DNA of 64,000 bases from RUG191 sp045642225 (GTDB lineage Bacteria; Bacillota; Clostridia; Lachnospirales; Lachnospiraceae): assembly GCA_045642225.1 (NCBI GenBank), contig JAZUIN010000079.1, positions 1 through 64,000 on the forward strand. Direction: 5' to 3'. The position numbers and the translations under genes are program-made. Positions 35,636-45,088 of the stretch are shown here, in pieces. Every line of letters begins with the position of its first letter. The stretch's first letter is position 1. Under the pieces are notes generated by a model that ran no database searches, was not told where the DNA came from, and saw only the letters and a program-made list of their open reading frames with translations.

Positions 35636-38242
35636 TTATTCTTGATTTTTTCTAATTAGAATTTCTTCAAATTCATCCATTGTTACTAATACAGATCTTG
35701 GTTTTGTTCCAACCTCAGGGCCAACAACCCCTTCACCTTCTAATTGATCCATAATTCTAGCAGCTCTATTAAATCCTATTCTGAAATTTCTCTGAAGCAT
35801 TCCTATAGAGCCTTTTTGTTTATCAATTATCAGACGACCACATTCTTCAAAATATTGATCTCTATCCTCAGAAGGGCCTTCTGCATTAGCTGAATCATCG
35901 TCTCCGCCATTTGCCTTTTGGATTTGTTCCATAACTTCTCGCTGTTTTTCATCTGAAGAAGCCGCATTGTTCTCAATTATGTAATTAATAACCTTGAGCA
36001 CATCATCATCTGGAACATATACACCTTGTACTCTTGTTGGATTGTTACATCCTATAGGCGCATAAAGCATATCACCATTACCTAATAGATTTTCTGCACC
36101 TGCTTCACCTATTATAATTCTAGAATCAATTGCATTAGATACAGAAAGTGCAATTCTAGATGGAATATTCGTTCTAATAAGGCCTGTTACTACATCAGCA
36201 GAAGGTCTTTGAGTTGCAACAATAAGATGTATACCCGCAGCTCTTGCTAATTGAGCAATTCTTGCAATAGATGCCTCAACTTCCTTAGCGGCAACCATCA
36301 TAAGATCTGCTAGCTCGTCAATAACTATCACTATTTGATTCATCTTTTCATTAACGACAATCTCTTCGCCACTTTCATTTGTCGCTTTAATTAAGCCTCG
36401 CTCAACTTTGTTATTGTAATCGCTATATTTATTAACCTGAGCCTTACTCATCTTATCATATCTTGACATCATTTCTGATACTGCCCAGTTTAACGCTTTA
36501 GTTGCTTCCTTCGCATCTGTCACAACAGGAATTAACAAATGTGGCAATCCATTGTACTTTGTAAACTCAACCATTTTAGGATCTATCATAATAAATCTAA
36601 CGTCATCAGGCGCTGCATTATATAATATACTCATTATGATTGAGTTAACACAAACTGACTTACCTGAACCTGTAGTACCTGCAATTAACATATGTGGCAT
36701 CTTCGCTAAGTCACCAAAAATGATATCACCTGGTATATCCTTACCTAATGCAAATGTTAATTTAGACATATCTTTTTCTTTGTTACGCTTCTTGAGTTCG
36801 CTCATCAAATCATAGAAAGAAACTGCCGTCTTACTATCATTTGGAATTTCTATACCTACAGTTGATTTACCAGGTATAGGAGCTTCTATTCTAATACTTT
36901 TTGCCGCAAGATTTAATTGAATATCGTCAGCCAAATTAGTAATTTTACTAACCTTCGTTCCAATCTCTGGCGTGATTTCAAATCTTGTAACTGTTGGACC
37001 ACAAGTAATTTCTCCAAGCTCTGCTTTAATTCCAAATATATCTAGGACATGTATTAATTTATTACCTTTATCTGATAATGTCTGCTTAGTTTCACCGCCA
37101 CCTCTTGTAGGCTTAGTAAGCAAATTAAGTGGTGGAAATTTGTATGGTCCACTTACTTTCTTGCGTTGTGATTCAGTTTTTAACTGAGAAGCTAAGCTTT
37201 CGTTATTTGTCGATGACAAGCTTTCAGTATTAGGTGTAGGAGCCACTGTGTTATCAACTGTATTTGATGAAACAGATGCTTTTTCCTCAACTACTGATTC
37301 TTTTTCATCTGAGAAATGTATACGTGCACCTGATTCTTCACCAGACTTTAACGATACTCTAGTATATTCAGTCGGCTCAATTTCTTCGTCATTTTTGTCT
37401 GACATCATATTAATATTAACCAAATTCATACCATCGTTCGTTGGTGTATTAATATTATTATTGTTAACAACCGGTGCCTCTTCTGGTTCAGTTGATTTAA
37501 TCGATGTATTAGCAAAATCAACTCCGGATACTTTTCTCTCTCTACGAGGAACATTTCCATCATACTTTGCAGTACCAACACCATGTTCTTCGTCTAAAAT
37601 TCTCTTTCGACGTTCAACTTCTTTTCTATTATTTTCTCGACGCTTCTTATCTTGTTTCTTCTCATAAGCTCTAGAGGTACTTCTTCTAAATTTCTCAAAA
37701 AGTCCACCTTCTTCTTCCTTCGAAGAAAAGAAAACTACACAGAAAGCACATATTGCAATAATTAATATTACAAATATAAATGCACCTGCTCTACCAAAGC
37801 CTTGATAAAACATGTAAGCTATTCCGCCACCAAACAAGCCGCCGCCGCTTTTGTTATCATAGCCTATCTTGAAAGCAAGAATAGGTTTGATAGGATTTGC
37901 GCCATTAATACAAAGCTCTATAAAAGCACCGATACAAATGTAAATGAGTGTTGACAAGCCAACGATAATTGATGGATATAATCTAGTATCAAACTTAAGT
38001 CTATAAAATAATGCAATAAAGAAAACTGCAACTAGTAACAAAAAAGGAAAAATATATGCAATTATTCCAAATAGTCCAAAAAAGAATCCTGCTAATGCAT
38101 TACCAAATTTGCCAATTATTCCAAAATAGCTTAGGAACAATAAAATACAAAATCCTATTGTTGAAACCAAGAATATATCTTTTGCTAAATCTTTTCTAGC
38201 GTTTGTATTTGATTTTTTTGAAGTAGATTTCTTATTAGCCAT
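35636..38242 (-). CDS. ftsK: FtsK/SpoIIIE-family DNA translocase
   Basis: Pumps chromosome DNA through the closing septum. The N-terminal membrane part (about residues 20-170) has four hydrophobic segments, a charged low-complexity linker (about 190-380) follows, then the motor: GTTGSGKSV Walker A near residue 550, IVIDELADLMM Walker B, ATQRPSADVVTG, and a gamma winged-helix domain at the end (GSIGMLQRNFRIGFNRAARIMD). I start at the ATG at 38242 (AAGGTG upstream), not at the TTG at 38260. It heads the fhs-folD-rlmH-pdp-phoH-ybeY run. Confidence 0.95.
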   Translation of the reverse strand: MANKKSTSKKSNTNARKDLAKDIFLVSTIGFCILLFLSYFGIIGKFGNALAGFFFGLFGIIAYIFPFLLLVAVFFIALFYRLKFDTRLYPSIIVGLSTLIYICIGAFIELCINGANPIKPILAFKIGYDNKSGGGLFGGGIAYMFYQGFGRAGAFIFVILIIAICAFCVVFFSSKEEEGGLFEKFRRSTSRAYEKKQDKKRRENNRKEVERRKRILDEEHGVGTAKYDGNVPRRERKVSGVDFANTSIKSTEPEEAPVVNNNNINTPTNDGMNLVNINMMSDKNDEEIEPTEYTRVSLKSGEESGARIHFSDEKESVVEEKASVSSNTVDNTVAPTPNTESLSSTNNESLASQLKTESQRKKVSGPYKFPPLNLLTKPTRGGGETKQTLSDKGNKLIHVLDIFGIKAELGEITCGPTVTRFEITPEIGTKVSKITNLADDIQLNLAAKSIRIEAPIPGKSTVGIEIPNDSKTAVSFYDLMSELKKRNKEKDMSKLTFALGKDIPGDIIFGDLAKMPHMLIAGTTGSGKSVCVNSIIMSILYNAAPDDVRFIMIDPKMVEFTKYNGLPHLLIPVVTDAKEATKALNWAVSEMMSRYDKMSKAQVNKYSDYNNKVERGLIKATNESGEEIVVNEKMNQIVIVIDELADLMMVAAKEVEASIARIAQLARAAGIHLIVATQRPSADVVTGLIRTNIPSRIALSVSNAIDSRIIIGEAGAENLLGNGDMLYAPIGCNNPTRVQGVYVPDDDVLKVINYIIENNAASSDEKQREVMEQIQKANGGDDDSANAEGPSEDRDQYFEECGRLIIDKQKGSIGMLQRNFRIGFNRAARIMDQLEGEGVVGPEVGTKPRSVLVTMDEFEEILIRKNQE

Positions 38243-38344
38243 TATGCACCTTAAAACCAAAAATTTATGTAATTTCTTTGTATAATAAAATGTTCATAGA
38301 AATATATTTTAATGATGTATTTCTTTGCATTATACAACTACTAT

Positions 38345-38373
38345 ATATTACCACATTTTGTTGTTAATGTCAT
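38345..38373 (-). promoter_or_regulatory. Promoter for ftsK and the downstream operon
   Basis: Minus-strand ATGACA (38368-38373) and TAATAT (38345-38350) are 17 bases apart, and TGG before the -10 box gives an extended -10. It lies about 100 bases upstream of the ftsK start, after the glgA terminator. Confidence 0.6.
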
Positions 38374-38378
38374 AACAA
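38361..38378. promoter_or_regulatory. Rex-type operator upstream of ftsK-fhs-folD
   Basis: TTGTTAATGTCATAACAA matches the known Rex consensus TTGTTAANNNNTTAACAA at 13 of 14 defined positions. It covers the -35 box of the ftsK promoter, the position expected for repression. rex is also encoded in this window. The link to Rex is inference from the match. Confidence 0.6.
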
Positions 38379-38411
38379 ATCACTAAATATATGAAAAAAG
38401 TTTCTGTACAT

Positions 38412-38440
38412 AAAAAAGGACTTGCATTACGCAAGTCCTT
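38412..38440 (-). terminator. Intrinsic terminator after glgA
   Basis: Perfect 10-bp stem AAGGACTTGC (38416-38425) with 38431-38440 and a 5-nt loop, followed by a six-base T-run on the minus strand. It begins about 14 bases after the glgA stop. Confidence 0.95.
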
Positions 38441-38453
38441 CATAGTCAAACTT

Positions 38454-39905
38454 TTATTCACCAATCAAGTAGTTATATAATCCTTCATAATTGAACTTAG
38501 AAGCATTCCATGAATAATCCTTCTTCATACCACGCTCAACCATCTTATTCCATTGTGTCTTCTTATCGAAGAAGATTTGCTTAGAATAGTTAACTGTGTT
38601 AAGCAATTCATCACCATTATAATTAACAAATGAGAATCCATCACCAGTATGTTCATATTCATTGTAAGGTTCAACAGTATCCTTTAGTCCACCTGTTTCA
38701 CGAACAATTGGAACTGTTCCATATCTAAATGAAATAAGCTGTGTTAAACCACAAGGCTCAAATCTAGATGGCATCAAGAATGCATCCGCACTAGCATATA
38801 GCTTTCTTGCCAAATCTTCGTTATAGCAAATATTCGCAGAAATTCTATCAGGATATTTCCATGCATAATGTCTAAACATGTTCTCATATCTAGATTCACC
38901 AGTACCGATGATAACAAGTTGTGTAAACTCATCAACAATACCTTCAATTGCATAATTAATAAGGTCTAATCCCTTCTGATCTGTAAGTCTTGAAATAAGA
39001 CCAATCATATATTTACGCTTATCAATTGTAAGACCCAACTCTTCTTGAAGCATCTCCTTGTTGACCTTCTTATGAGTTCTAAAATTATCAACGTTAAAGT
39101 TCTTATAAATCTTATTGTCAGTATTAGGATCATACATTTGATAATCGATACCATTCAAAATACCTTGCATATCAAAATGTCTTGCTGACAATAAACCATC
39201 TAAGCCTTCGCCATAATATGGACTCTGGATTTCGTTAGCATATGTGTTACTAACGGTTGTAATGTAATCAGCATATACCAAACCACCCTTAAGCATATTA
39301 CCGCCCTTATTAAACTCAAGCTTATCAGATGTAAATAACTCATCAGGAAGACCTGATAAACCTTGTAATGTCTCAACATCCCATACACCTTGGAACTTAA
39401 GGTTATGTATAGTCATTATTGTCTTGATTCCCCAGAAAAATTCATTACCTTGGAATTCATTCTTGAGATAAACAGGAATTAATCCAGTTTGCCAATCATG
39501 ACAGTGAATCAAATCAGGCTTAAAATCAATAACTGGAAGCATTGAAAGAACAGCCTTATCAAAATATGTATATTTCTCCATATCATATCTAACATCACCA
39601 TATGGATAGAAGCATTCAAAATATTCCAAGTTATCGATGAAATAGAATGTTACACCTTGATATTCGTACTTAAAAATACCAACATACTTCTCACCTACTA
39701 AATGACCCATTCCCATATAGAAATTAGTTACATATTCAAAATTATCTCTAAACTCAGGTGGTATACATGTGTAGTTAGGGAGTACCACTCTAATATCCCA
39801 ATTTTCTTTGTCAAATTCTTTAGGCAAAGCACCAACAACGTCAGCTAGTCCACCTGTCTTGACAAAAGGCACACATTCACTTGCAGCAAATAAAATCTTC
39901 TTCAT
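38454..39905 (-). CDS. glgA: Glycogen synthase (ADP-glucose type)
   Basis: Glycosyltransferase family 5 enzyme that extends alpha-1,4-glucan from ADP-glucose. The KTGGLADVVGALP motif begins at residue 16, and HDWQTGLIPVYL (about 138) and the C-terminal MPSRFEPCGLTQLISFRYG are typical GT5 motifs. 483 residues, full length. It stands alone between its own promoter and terminator, without glgB, glgC or glgP nearby, so other glycogen genes must lie elsewhere. ATG follows TGGAGGTTTCCT. Confidence 0.96.
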   Translation of the reverse strand: MKKILFAASECVPFVKTGGLADVVGALPKEFDKENWDIRVVLPNYTCIPPEFRDNFEYVTNFYMGMGHLVGEKYVGIFKYEYQGVTFYFIDNLEYFECFYPYGDVRYDMEKYTYFDKAVLSMLPVIDFKPDLIHCHDWQTGLIPVYLKNEFQGNEFFWGIKTIMTIHNLKFQGVWDVETLQGLSGLPDELFTSDKLEFNKGGNMLKGGLVYADYITTVSNTYANEIQSPYYGEGLDGLLSARHFDMQGILNGIDYQMYDPNTDNKIYKNFNVDNFRTHKKVNKEMLQEELGLTIDKRKYMIGLISRLTDQKGLDLINYAIEGIVDEFTQLVIIGTGESRYENMFRHYAWKYPDRISANICYNEDLARKLYASADAFLMPSRFEPCGLTQLISFRYGTVPIVRETGGLKDTVEPYNEYEHTGDGFSFVNYNGDELLNTVNYSKQIFFDKKTQWNKMVERGMKKDYSWNASKFNYEGLYNYLIGE

Positions 39906-39937
39906 AGGAAACCTCCAATAAAAATTACTCTTAATAA

Positions 39938-39966
39938 ATTATATCAAGAATTGTCTTAAAGCACAA
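39938..39966 (-). promoter_or_regulatory. Candidate promoter for glgA
   Basis: Minus-strand TTGTGC (39961-39966) and TATAAT (39938-39943) are 17 bases apart, giving a 30-base leader to the glgA start. The -10 box is perfect and the -35 box is partial. Confidence 0.5.
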
Positions 39967-39993
39967 ACATTTTATAATTCAAACAAATTATAA

Positions 39994-40722
39994 TTACATA
40001 TTCCAATTATGGAATACTTCTTGAACATCATCTTCTTCATCAAGCAAGTCTAAAATCTTATTAATATCCCATAACTCTTCATCAGTTTCTAAATCAACAT
40101 AAGTCTGTGGAATCATACTTACGCTCGCATCAGCCATAGGAATTTTCTCTTGTTCTAAAGCTTCTCTTACTGCTGAGAAATCTGCTGGGTCTGTAATAAT
40201 TTCAAAGCTATCTTCTTCTTCAGCGAAATCTTCAGCGCCAGCATCTAATGCAATCATCATAAGGTCATCTGCTTCTAATTCACAATCTTCTTTGGAAATA
40301 ATTATTTGACCTTTTTCATCAAACATATATGATACGCAACCTTGTGTACCAATACTTCCGTGACCTTTTGTAAATGCATTTCTTACATTTGCAGCAGTTC
40401 TATTCTTATTATCTGTCAAACATTTAACAATGATAGCTGTTCCTTTAGGGCCGTATCCTTCATATGTACATGATTCATAATTAACTGCATCTGCATCACC
40501 AGCAGCCTTCTTAATACCTCTTTCAATAGTATCATTAGGCATGTTATTTGCTTTAGCTTTAGCAATTACATCACGAAGCTTTCTATTGTTATCTGGATCT
40601 GGTCCACCTTCTTTAACAGCTACTGCAATTTCTCTACCAATTACTGTAAAGATTTTACCTTTTGCAGCATCATTTTTTTCCTTTTTATGCTTAATATTTG
40701 AAAATTTTGAATGTCCTGACAT
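39994..40722 (-). CDS. YebC/PmpR-family protein
   Basis: A cytoplasmic protein of the YebC family, described as transcription regulators and, more recently for the second Firmicute class, as translation factors that relieve stalling. The start MSGHSKFSNIKHKKEKND and the three-domain layout over 242 residues are typical, with EGYGPKGTAIIVKCLTDNKNRT in the middle. The family normally reads MSGHSKWxxI; here the Trp is Phe. It follows the CorC-like gene by 55 bases and precedes glgA. Confidence 0.92.
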   Translation of the reverse strand: MSGHSKFSNIKHKKEKNDAAKGKIFTVIGREIAVAVKEGGPDPDNNRKLRDVIAKAKANNMPNDTIERGIKKAAGDADAVNYESCTYEGYGPKGTAIIVKCLTDNKNRTAANVRNAFTKGHGSIGTQGCVSYMFDEKGQIIISKEDCELEADDLMMIALDAGAEDFAEEEDSFEIITDPADFSAVREALEQEKIPMADASVSMIPQTYVDLETDEELWDINKILDLLDEEDDVQEVFHNWNM

Positions 40723-40777
40723 TTTTATACCTCTTTCCTCTTATTGTAGCTCAAGCCACACCGCTTCAATTCTATCA

Positions 40778-41614
40778 CTATTCATTATTTGTATCAAGTT
40801 TTCTTACTCGTACAGACTGAATTATCCTTTTCTTAACATCTAGAATTTGAAATTCATAACCATATGCTTTGATTAAGAAACTCGAATTATCAACAGGAAT
40901 TTTTCCATGCTCATAAATAAGGAAACCATTTAAGGTTTCAAATTCTTCCTCAAACTTTATCCCAAGAATCTCCTCAACATCTTCAATGCTAGTCATACCA
41001 TCCATTCTGTATTCGTCATCGTTAACTTCTCTAATCGATTCCTCTTCTAAATCATTCTCATCAATAATATTTCCGACAATTTCTTCTAGAATATCTTCCA
41101 TGGAAATGATTCCAGAAGTCTGACCATATTCGTCTACAACGATAGCAAGATGATTTTTTTGCATCTGCATTTTGGTAAGTATAGCATTTATCTTATTTGT
41201 TTCTGGAATAAAATCTACTTCTCTAACTAAGCCCTCTATGTCGCGAATTTTGCTTCTAAGCTTTAGTTTATCCTCATAGAACTTCAAAACCTGCTTGATA
41301 TGAATACTTCCAATAATATTATCTAAATCCTCGATGCAAACCGGATATCTAGAAAATGAGCTTTCGTTAATAACATGTACAGCTTCTTCAAGTGTCATGT
41401 TACCATCTAAGCTAACAACATTTTTTCGATGAATCATTACGTCCTTAGCATCTTTATCATCGAACTCAACAATATTAGCAATCATGGATGCTTCCTTAGC
41501 ATTTAACACACCCATTTCATGTCCTTCGTTTACTACAGAAATAATCTCCTGTTCAGCTTCTTTTTCATTCTTTTTATTTTTTAATAATTTCTTAAATATT
41601 TTCGGCTTCGCCAA
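40778..41614 (-). CDS. CorC/HlyC-type CBS-domain protein
   Basis: Two CBS repeats (about residues 60-175) and a C-terminal CorC_HlyC domain (about 195-270), with AIVVDEYGQTSGIISMEDILEEIVG as the typical bridge. The N-terminal DUF21 membrane domain of larger hemolysin-like proteins is absent, so it is a soluble 278-residue form like CorC. The family is associated with magnesium or cobalt efflux; the role here is an inference. Translation starts at TTG, which is the base after the alr stop (TAATTG), with GGAGAG upstream. Confidence 0.88.
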   Translation of the reverse strand: MAKPKIFKKLLKNKKNEKEAEQEIISVVNEGHEMGVLNAKEASMIANIVEFDDKDAKDVMIHRKNVVSLDGNMTLEEAVHVINESSFSRYPVCIEDLDNIIGSIHIKQVLKFYEDKLKLRSKIRDIEGLVREVDFIPETNKINAILTKMQMQKNHLAIVVDEYGQTSGIISMEDILEEIVGNIIDENDLEEESIREVNDDEYRMDGMTSIEDVEEILGIKFEEEFETLNGFLIYEHGKIPVDNSSFLIKAYGYEFQILDVKKRIIQSVRVRKLDTNNE

Positions 41615-42745
41615 TTAAATCTCTCCTTCTACAAAAACTCTTGGAATTCTCTTTCCGACATCACATGCAAATTCATAATTAAATCTACCAGAAAGCTCCC
41701 CAATGTCTTCTATCGATATTTTTTCATTTCCATCAGATCCAACCAAAGTAACCTTATCCATTACATTTACATCAGAAATCTCACTCACGTCAACCATAAA
41801 TTGATCCATACAAACTCTACCTAGAATAGGCGCTTTCTTACCGTGAATCAACACATACCCTTTGTTAGACAAACTTCTAGGATAGCCATCACCATAGCCA
41901 ACCGGAATAGTTGCAACAGTAGTTTCTCTATCTGTGACAAATGTTCCTCCATAACTTATACTTTTGCCTTCAGGAAGCTTCTTGACATGTACGACATGAC
42001 TTTCTATTGACATTACTGGTCTTATATCAACCAATTTAGGCGTTTCGTCAGAAGGCCACAAGCCGTATAATATAATCCCTGCTCTTACAACATCAAAAGC
42101 TGCTTCCTTGAATTGAATAATCGACGCAGAATTTGCTGCATGTATCATTTCAAATGTTATTTGTCTTCTAGCAAGTTCATTAATCATTTCGTGGAATACG
42201 TCTAGTTGCATGCGAGCATAACTCAAATCAACTTCATCGGCTCTTGCCATATGTGTAAAGAAGCCAAACAAATTAATATTTTCTAATTTGTTAATTTCTG
42301 CAATTATATCAAGGTCTTCTTGAGTATTTTGAAAACCTATACGACCCATACCAGTATCCGCCTTGATATGAACATTACACACTTGTTCCATTTTCTTACA
42401 TTCTTCGTCAAATGCTTTAGCTTGCTCGTAAGATGTAATCGTTGGTGTAATATTGTAGCTAATCATTGTATGATATGATTCTTGAAATGTATAACCCAGA
42501 ACTAGAATTGGTTTAGAAATTCCATTAATTCTTAATTCTACCGCTTCGTTACAAGTAGCCACTGCATATCCATATACAAATTCAAGCTTTTCATATATCT
42601 TTGCAAACTCTATAGCGCCATGACCATATGCATCAGTTTTGATGACGCACATAAGCTTAGCGTTAGGATTACATTTATGTATTTCTTCGATATTGTGTTT
42701 GATTGCATCTAGATTGATGTATGCACACACACGATTTTTGTCCAT
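41615..42745 (-). CDS. alr: Alanine racemase
   Basis: PLP enzyme making D-alanine for peptidoglycan. PLP lysine is in CVIKTDAYGHGA (about residue 34), and the catalytic Tyr is in SISYGGTFVT (about residue 263). MDQFMVDVS near 310 and the length of 376 fit. It begins on the base after the nnr stop (TAAATG), and its stop directly abuts the CorC-like start. The nnr-alr pairing is common in Firmicutes. Confidence 0.96.
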   Translation of the reverse strand: MDKNRVCAYINLDAIKHNIEEIHKCNPNAKLMCVIKTDAYGHGAIEFAKIYEKLEFVYGYAVATCNEAVELRINGISKPILVLGYTFQESYHTMISYNITPTITSYEQAKAFDEECKKMEQVCNVHIKADTGMGRIGFQNTQEDLDIIAEINKLENINLFGFFTHMARADEVDLSYARMQLDVFHEMINELARRQITFEMIHAANSASIIQFKEAAFDVVRAGIILYGLWPSDETPKLVDIRPVMSIESHVVHVKKLPEGKSISYGGTFVTDRETTVATIPVGYGDGYPRSLSNKGYVLIHGKKAPILGRVCMDQFMVDVSEISDVNVMDKVTLVGSDGNEKISIEDIGELSGRFNYEFACDVGKRIPRVFVEGEI

Positions 42746-44317
42746 TTAAAAACCTTCTTTCAAAACATCACTTATAGCATCTATTATATCAGATGCAAGC
42801 ATAGAATGTGCACCTAATTTTGACGCCGCTTTATCTCCACATAACCCATGAAAATATACTGCTAATGCAACAAGTTTATTTATTTGTGGCAAATGTTTAT
42901 TTGCACCAAGAATTGCAGCAATAATTCCAGTTAGTACGTCACCAGAACCTGCTGTTGACATTCCACTATTACCAGATGTATTTATGTAATTAGCCTCATC
43001 ATTCCCACTTACAACTACTGTAGCTGCATCTTTAAGACATAAGCAAACCTTATACTTAGAAGCAAAATCTTTTGCATGTTCTAAAGGATTACTTTTAATT
43101 TCAGAAATGTCTAACTTATTTAATCTATGCATTTCTCCCATGTGTGGGGTTAACACAGGAATAGTTTTCATTTTCTGAAGTAAATCAATATTTTCACTTA
43201 GAATATTAATTGCGTCTGCATCTATTATTAAATGTTTATCATAGTTTGATAGGACATACTTAACAATTTGTTGTGAAGCTTTTGAGCCACCAATTCCTGG
43301 ACCTATTACAGTAACATTTGACCAAGATAGTTCTTGCTGCAACTTCTCATCATCAAATCCACTATACGTAACAACTATTGCTTCTGGAAGCTTCTTTTGA
43401 AGGATTTCACGATTGTCTTCTGTCGTATATACCTTAACCAATCCCGCACCCATTCTAAGAGCTGCGCACGCACTAAAGTAAGCCGCTCCACTCATCCCTT
43501 GAGAGCCAGCTATAATCAGTATTTTACCGTAATCGCCTTTGTTTGAAGCGTCATTTCTATTATTTAATAAATGTAAATCACACTTTTCTAAAGAAAATGT
43601 TTTAGGGCTAATACGTTTAACATTTTCTAGCTGTATATCCTCCAAGAAACTATTTTCATTAATCCCAATATCACAAACACTAGTCTTGCCTGAATAATTT
43701 CTTCCTGGATAAAGCAAATGTGCATTCTTCAAGAAGTTAAAGGTTATTGTGGCATCAACCTTACAAGCTTCTCCCATTACTTGACCTGTATTAGTATTAA
43801 TTCCACTTGGAATATCAATTGCAACTTTGTAGCCTTTTTGGTTATTGAAAAGCTTAATTGCTTCTAAAAACAACCCTTCAACATTTCTTGATAATCCTAT
43901 TCCAAAAATCCCATCAACATATACATCGAAGTTACTTATTCCACTAACAGCTTCAAAATTACCGATACTATTTCCATCCCAAAATTCAAATAATGACTTC
44001 TCTGAAATGTTATATCTCCTTGCAATATCTAGCTGTTCCTTTAAGTCTGATGAAAACTTAGCTTCATCGCCACAAAGCAAAATTGAAACATTAAACCCAA
44101 AGTTATGCATAAGTCTAGCAACACAAACTGAATCTCCACCATTATTTCCCGTTCCGACAAAAGCTAGTATCTTATCAGAAAACTTTATATGCTTCTTCAA
44201 TTCATCACAAACACTAAGTGAAGCTCTCTCCATAAGAGTACTGCCTTTAATTCCAAAATAATTAATTGTGTTGTAATCACATTGCTTCATCTCTTCAGCA
44301 GTAAGTACTGTATTCAT
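42746..44317 (-). CDS. nnr: Bifunctional NAD(P)HX epimerase/dehydratase
   Basis: Repairs hydrated NADH and NADPH. The N-terminal YjeF epimerase domain (about 1-220) carries FVGTGNNGGDSVCVARL and VDGIFGIGLSR. The C-terminal carbohydrate-kinase-like dehydratase (about 240-520) carries IAGSQGMSGAAYF and the nucleotide motif TAGSGDVLTGIIAA. Both domains look intact. Start site GAGGGAAAT. Its place near rex fits a redox-cofactor role, though the pairing with alr is the broadly conserved one. Confidence 0.95.
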   Translation of the reverse strand: MNTVLTAEEMKQCDYNTINYFGIKGSTLMERASLSVCDELKKHIKFSDKILAFVGTGNNGGDSVCVARLMHNFGFNVSILLCGDEAKFSSDLKEQLDIARRYNISEKSLFEFWDGNSIGNFEAVSGISNFDVYVDGIFGIGLSRNVEGLFLEAIKLFNNQKGYKVAIDIPSGINTNTGQVMGEACKVDATITFNFLKNAHLLYPGRNYSGKTSVCDIGINENSFLEDIQLENVKRISPKTFSLEKCDLHLLNNRNDASNKGDYGKILIIAGSQGMSGAAYFSACAALRMGAGLVKVYTTEDNREILQKKLPEAIVVTYSGFDDEKLQQELSWSNVTVIGPGIGGSKASQQIVKYVLSNYDKHLIIDADAINILSENIDLLQKMKTIPVLTPHMGEMHRLNKLDISEIKSNPLEHAKDFASKYKVCLCLKDAATVVVSGNDEANYINTSGNSGMSTAGSGDVLTGIIAAILGANKHLPQINKLVALAVYFHGLCGDKAASKLGAHSMLASDIIDAISDVLKEGF

Positions 44318-44336
44318 ATTTCCCTCAACTAATATA

Positions 44337-44354
44337 GCTCTGCAAAAGCAGAGC
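44337..44354 (-). terminator. Weak hairpin after the coiled-coil gene
   Basis: Stem GCTCTGC (44337-44343) and GCAGAGC (44348-44354) with a 4-nt loop, followed on the minus strand only by TATATT. It is a strong stem but lacks a clear U-tract, so it may attenuate rather than stop transcription into nnr-alr, or stabilise an mRNA end. Confidence 0.5.
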
Positions 44355-44359
44355 CATAA

Positions 44360-45073
44360 CTAATTATCAACATTAATATTTTCTTTTTCTTTGTTCTCTT
44401 CTTTGAGTCTCGCAAGCTCCTCTGCCTTTTGCTTGGCTTTCGCAACTGCTAATTCATGTGCTTTCAAATTCTCTTCGTAATCTTCATACTTAATGTCAAA
44501 TAAATCCACAATATCTTTACCAAAAATATCATTCATATAAGCATAGATTTCTCGATTATTAATTTCACGATTTTGCTTTCTAATAATATTCTTCTTAAGC
44601 TCTATTCTCATACCTGTAATCCATTCAGATATTTCAGATATCTCAGAACTATTTGTACGTAAAATATCGTAGCAAAACGCCATCGTATCAAGCATAAGCT
44701 TTTGATTATATGCTTTAATCTGCTTTGGCAATTCAAGAAGCTCATCTTCTATCTCATCAATCTTCTGATTTGCTTCTTCTACTAATCGCTTATTATCTGC
44801 TAACACTTGTGCCTCAGCCGAACCTTGCTTTGCTTTTGTGTTATCCATATTGACCACAATTCCCTGCATAAGATTCGCTTTAACCTTCTTGACTTCCTTG
44901 AGCTTATTATTTAATTTACCTTGCTCAGCAAGTAAAGTTTTAAGCGTAGCTTCATTGTCTTTAATATTTTGTGGCTTGCCATTAACAGCAAATAATCTAT
45001 GCCATTTCTGATCTAAAACTAATATAGGAACTTTAACATTTCTTAAAGCTTCAAGAAAACTCTCTTCCCGCAT
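44360..45073 (-). CDS. Coiled-coil protein of unknown function
   Basis: 237 residues, mostly helical. A short N-terminal motif (VPILVLDQKWHRLF) is followed by a long coiled coil (about 40-110), a middle helical part, and a very charged Lys/Glu/Ala-rich C-terminal helix. No signal peptide or membrane segment is visible, so it is cytoplasmic. It lies 15 bases after rex and is probably co-transcribed with it. I do not recognise the family; a structural or regulatory role is possible. Confidence 0.75.
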   Translation of the reverse strand: MREESFLEALRNVKVPILVLDQKWHRLFAVNGKPQNIKDNEATLKTLLAEQGKLNNKLKEVKKVKANLMQGIVVNMDNTKAKQGSAEAQVLADNKRLVEEANQKIDEIEDELLELPKQIKAYNQKLMLDTMAFCYDILRTNSSEISEISEWITGMRIELKKNIIRKQNREINNREIYAYMNDIFGKDIVDLFDIKYEDYEENLKAHELAVAKAKQKAEELARLKEENKEKENINVDN

Positions 45074-45088
45074 CTAACAAACCTCTTG

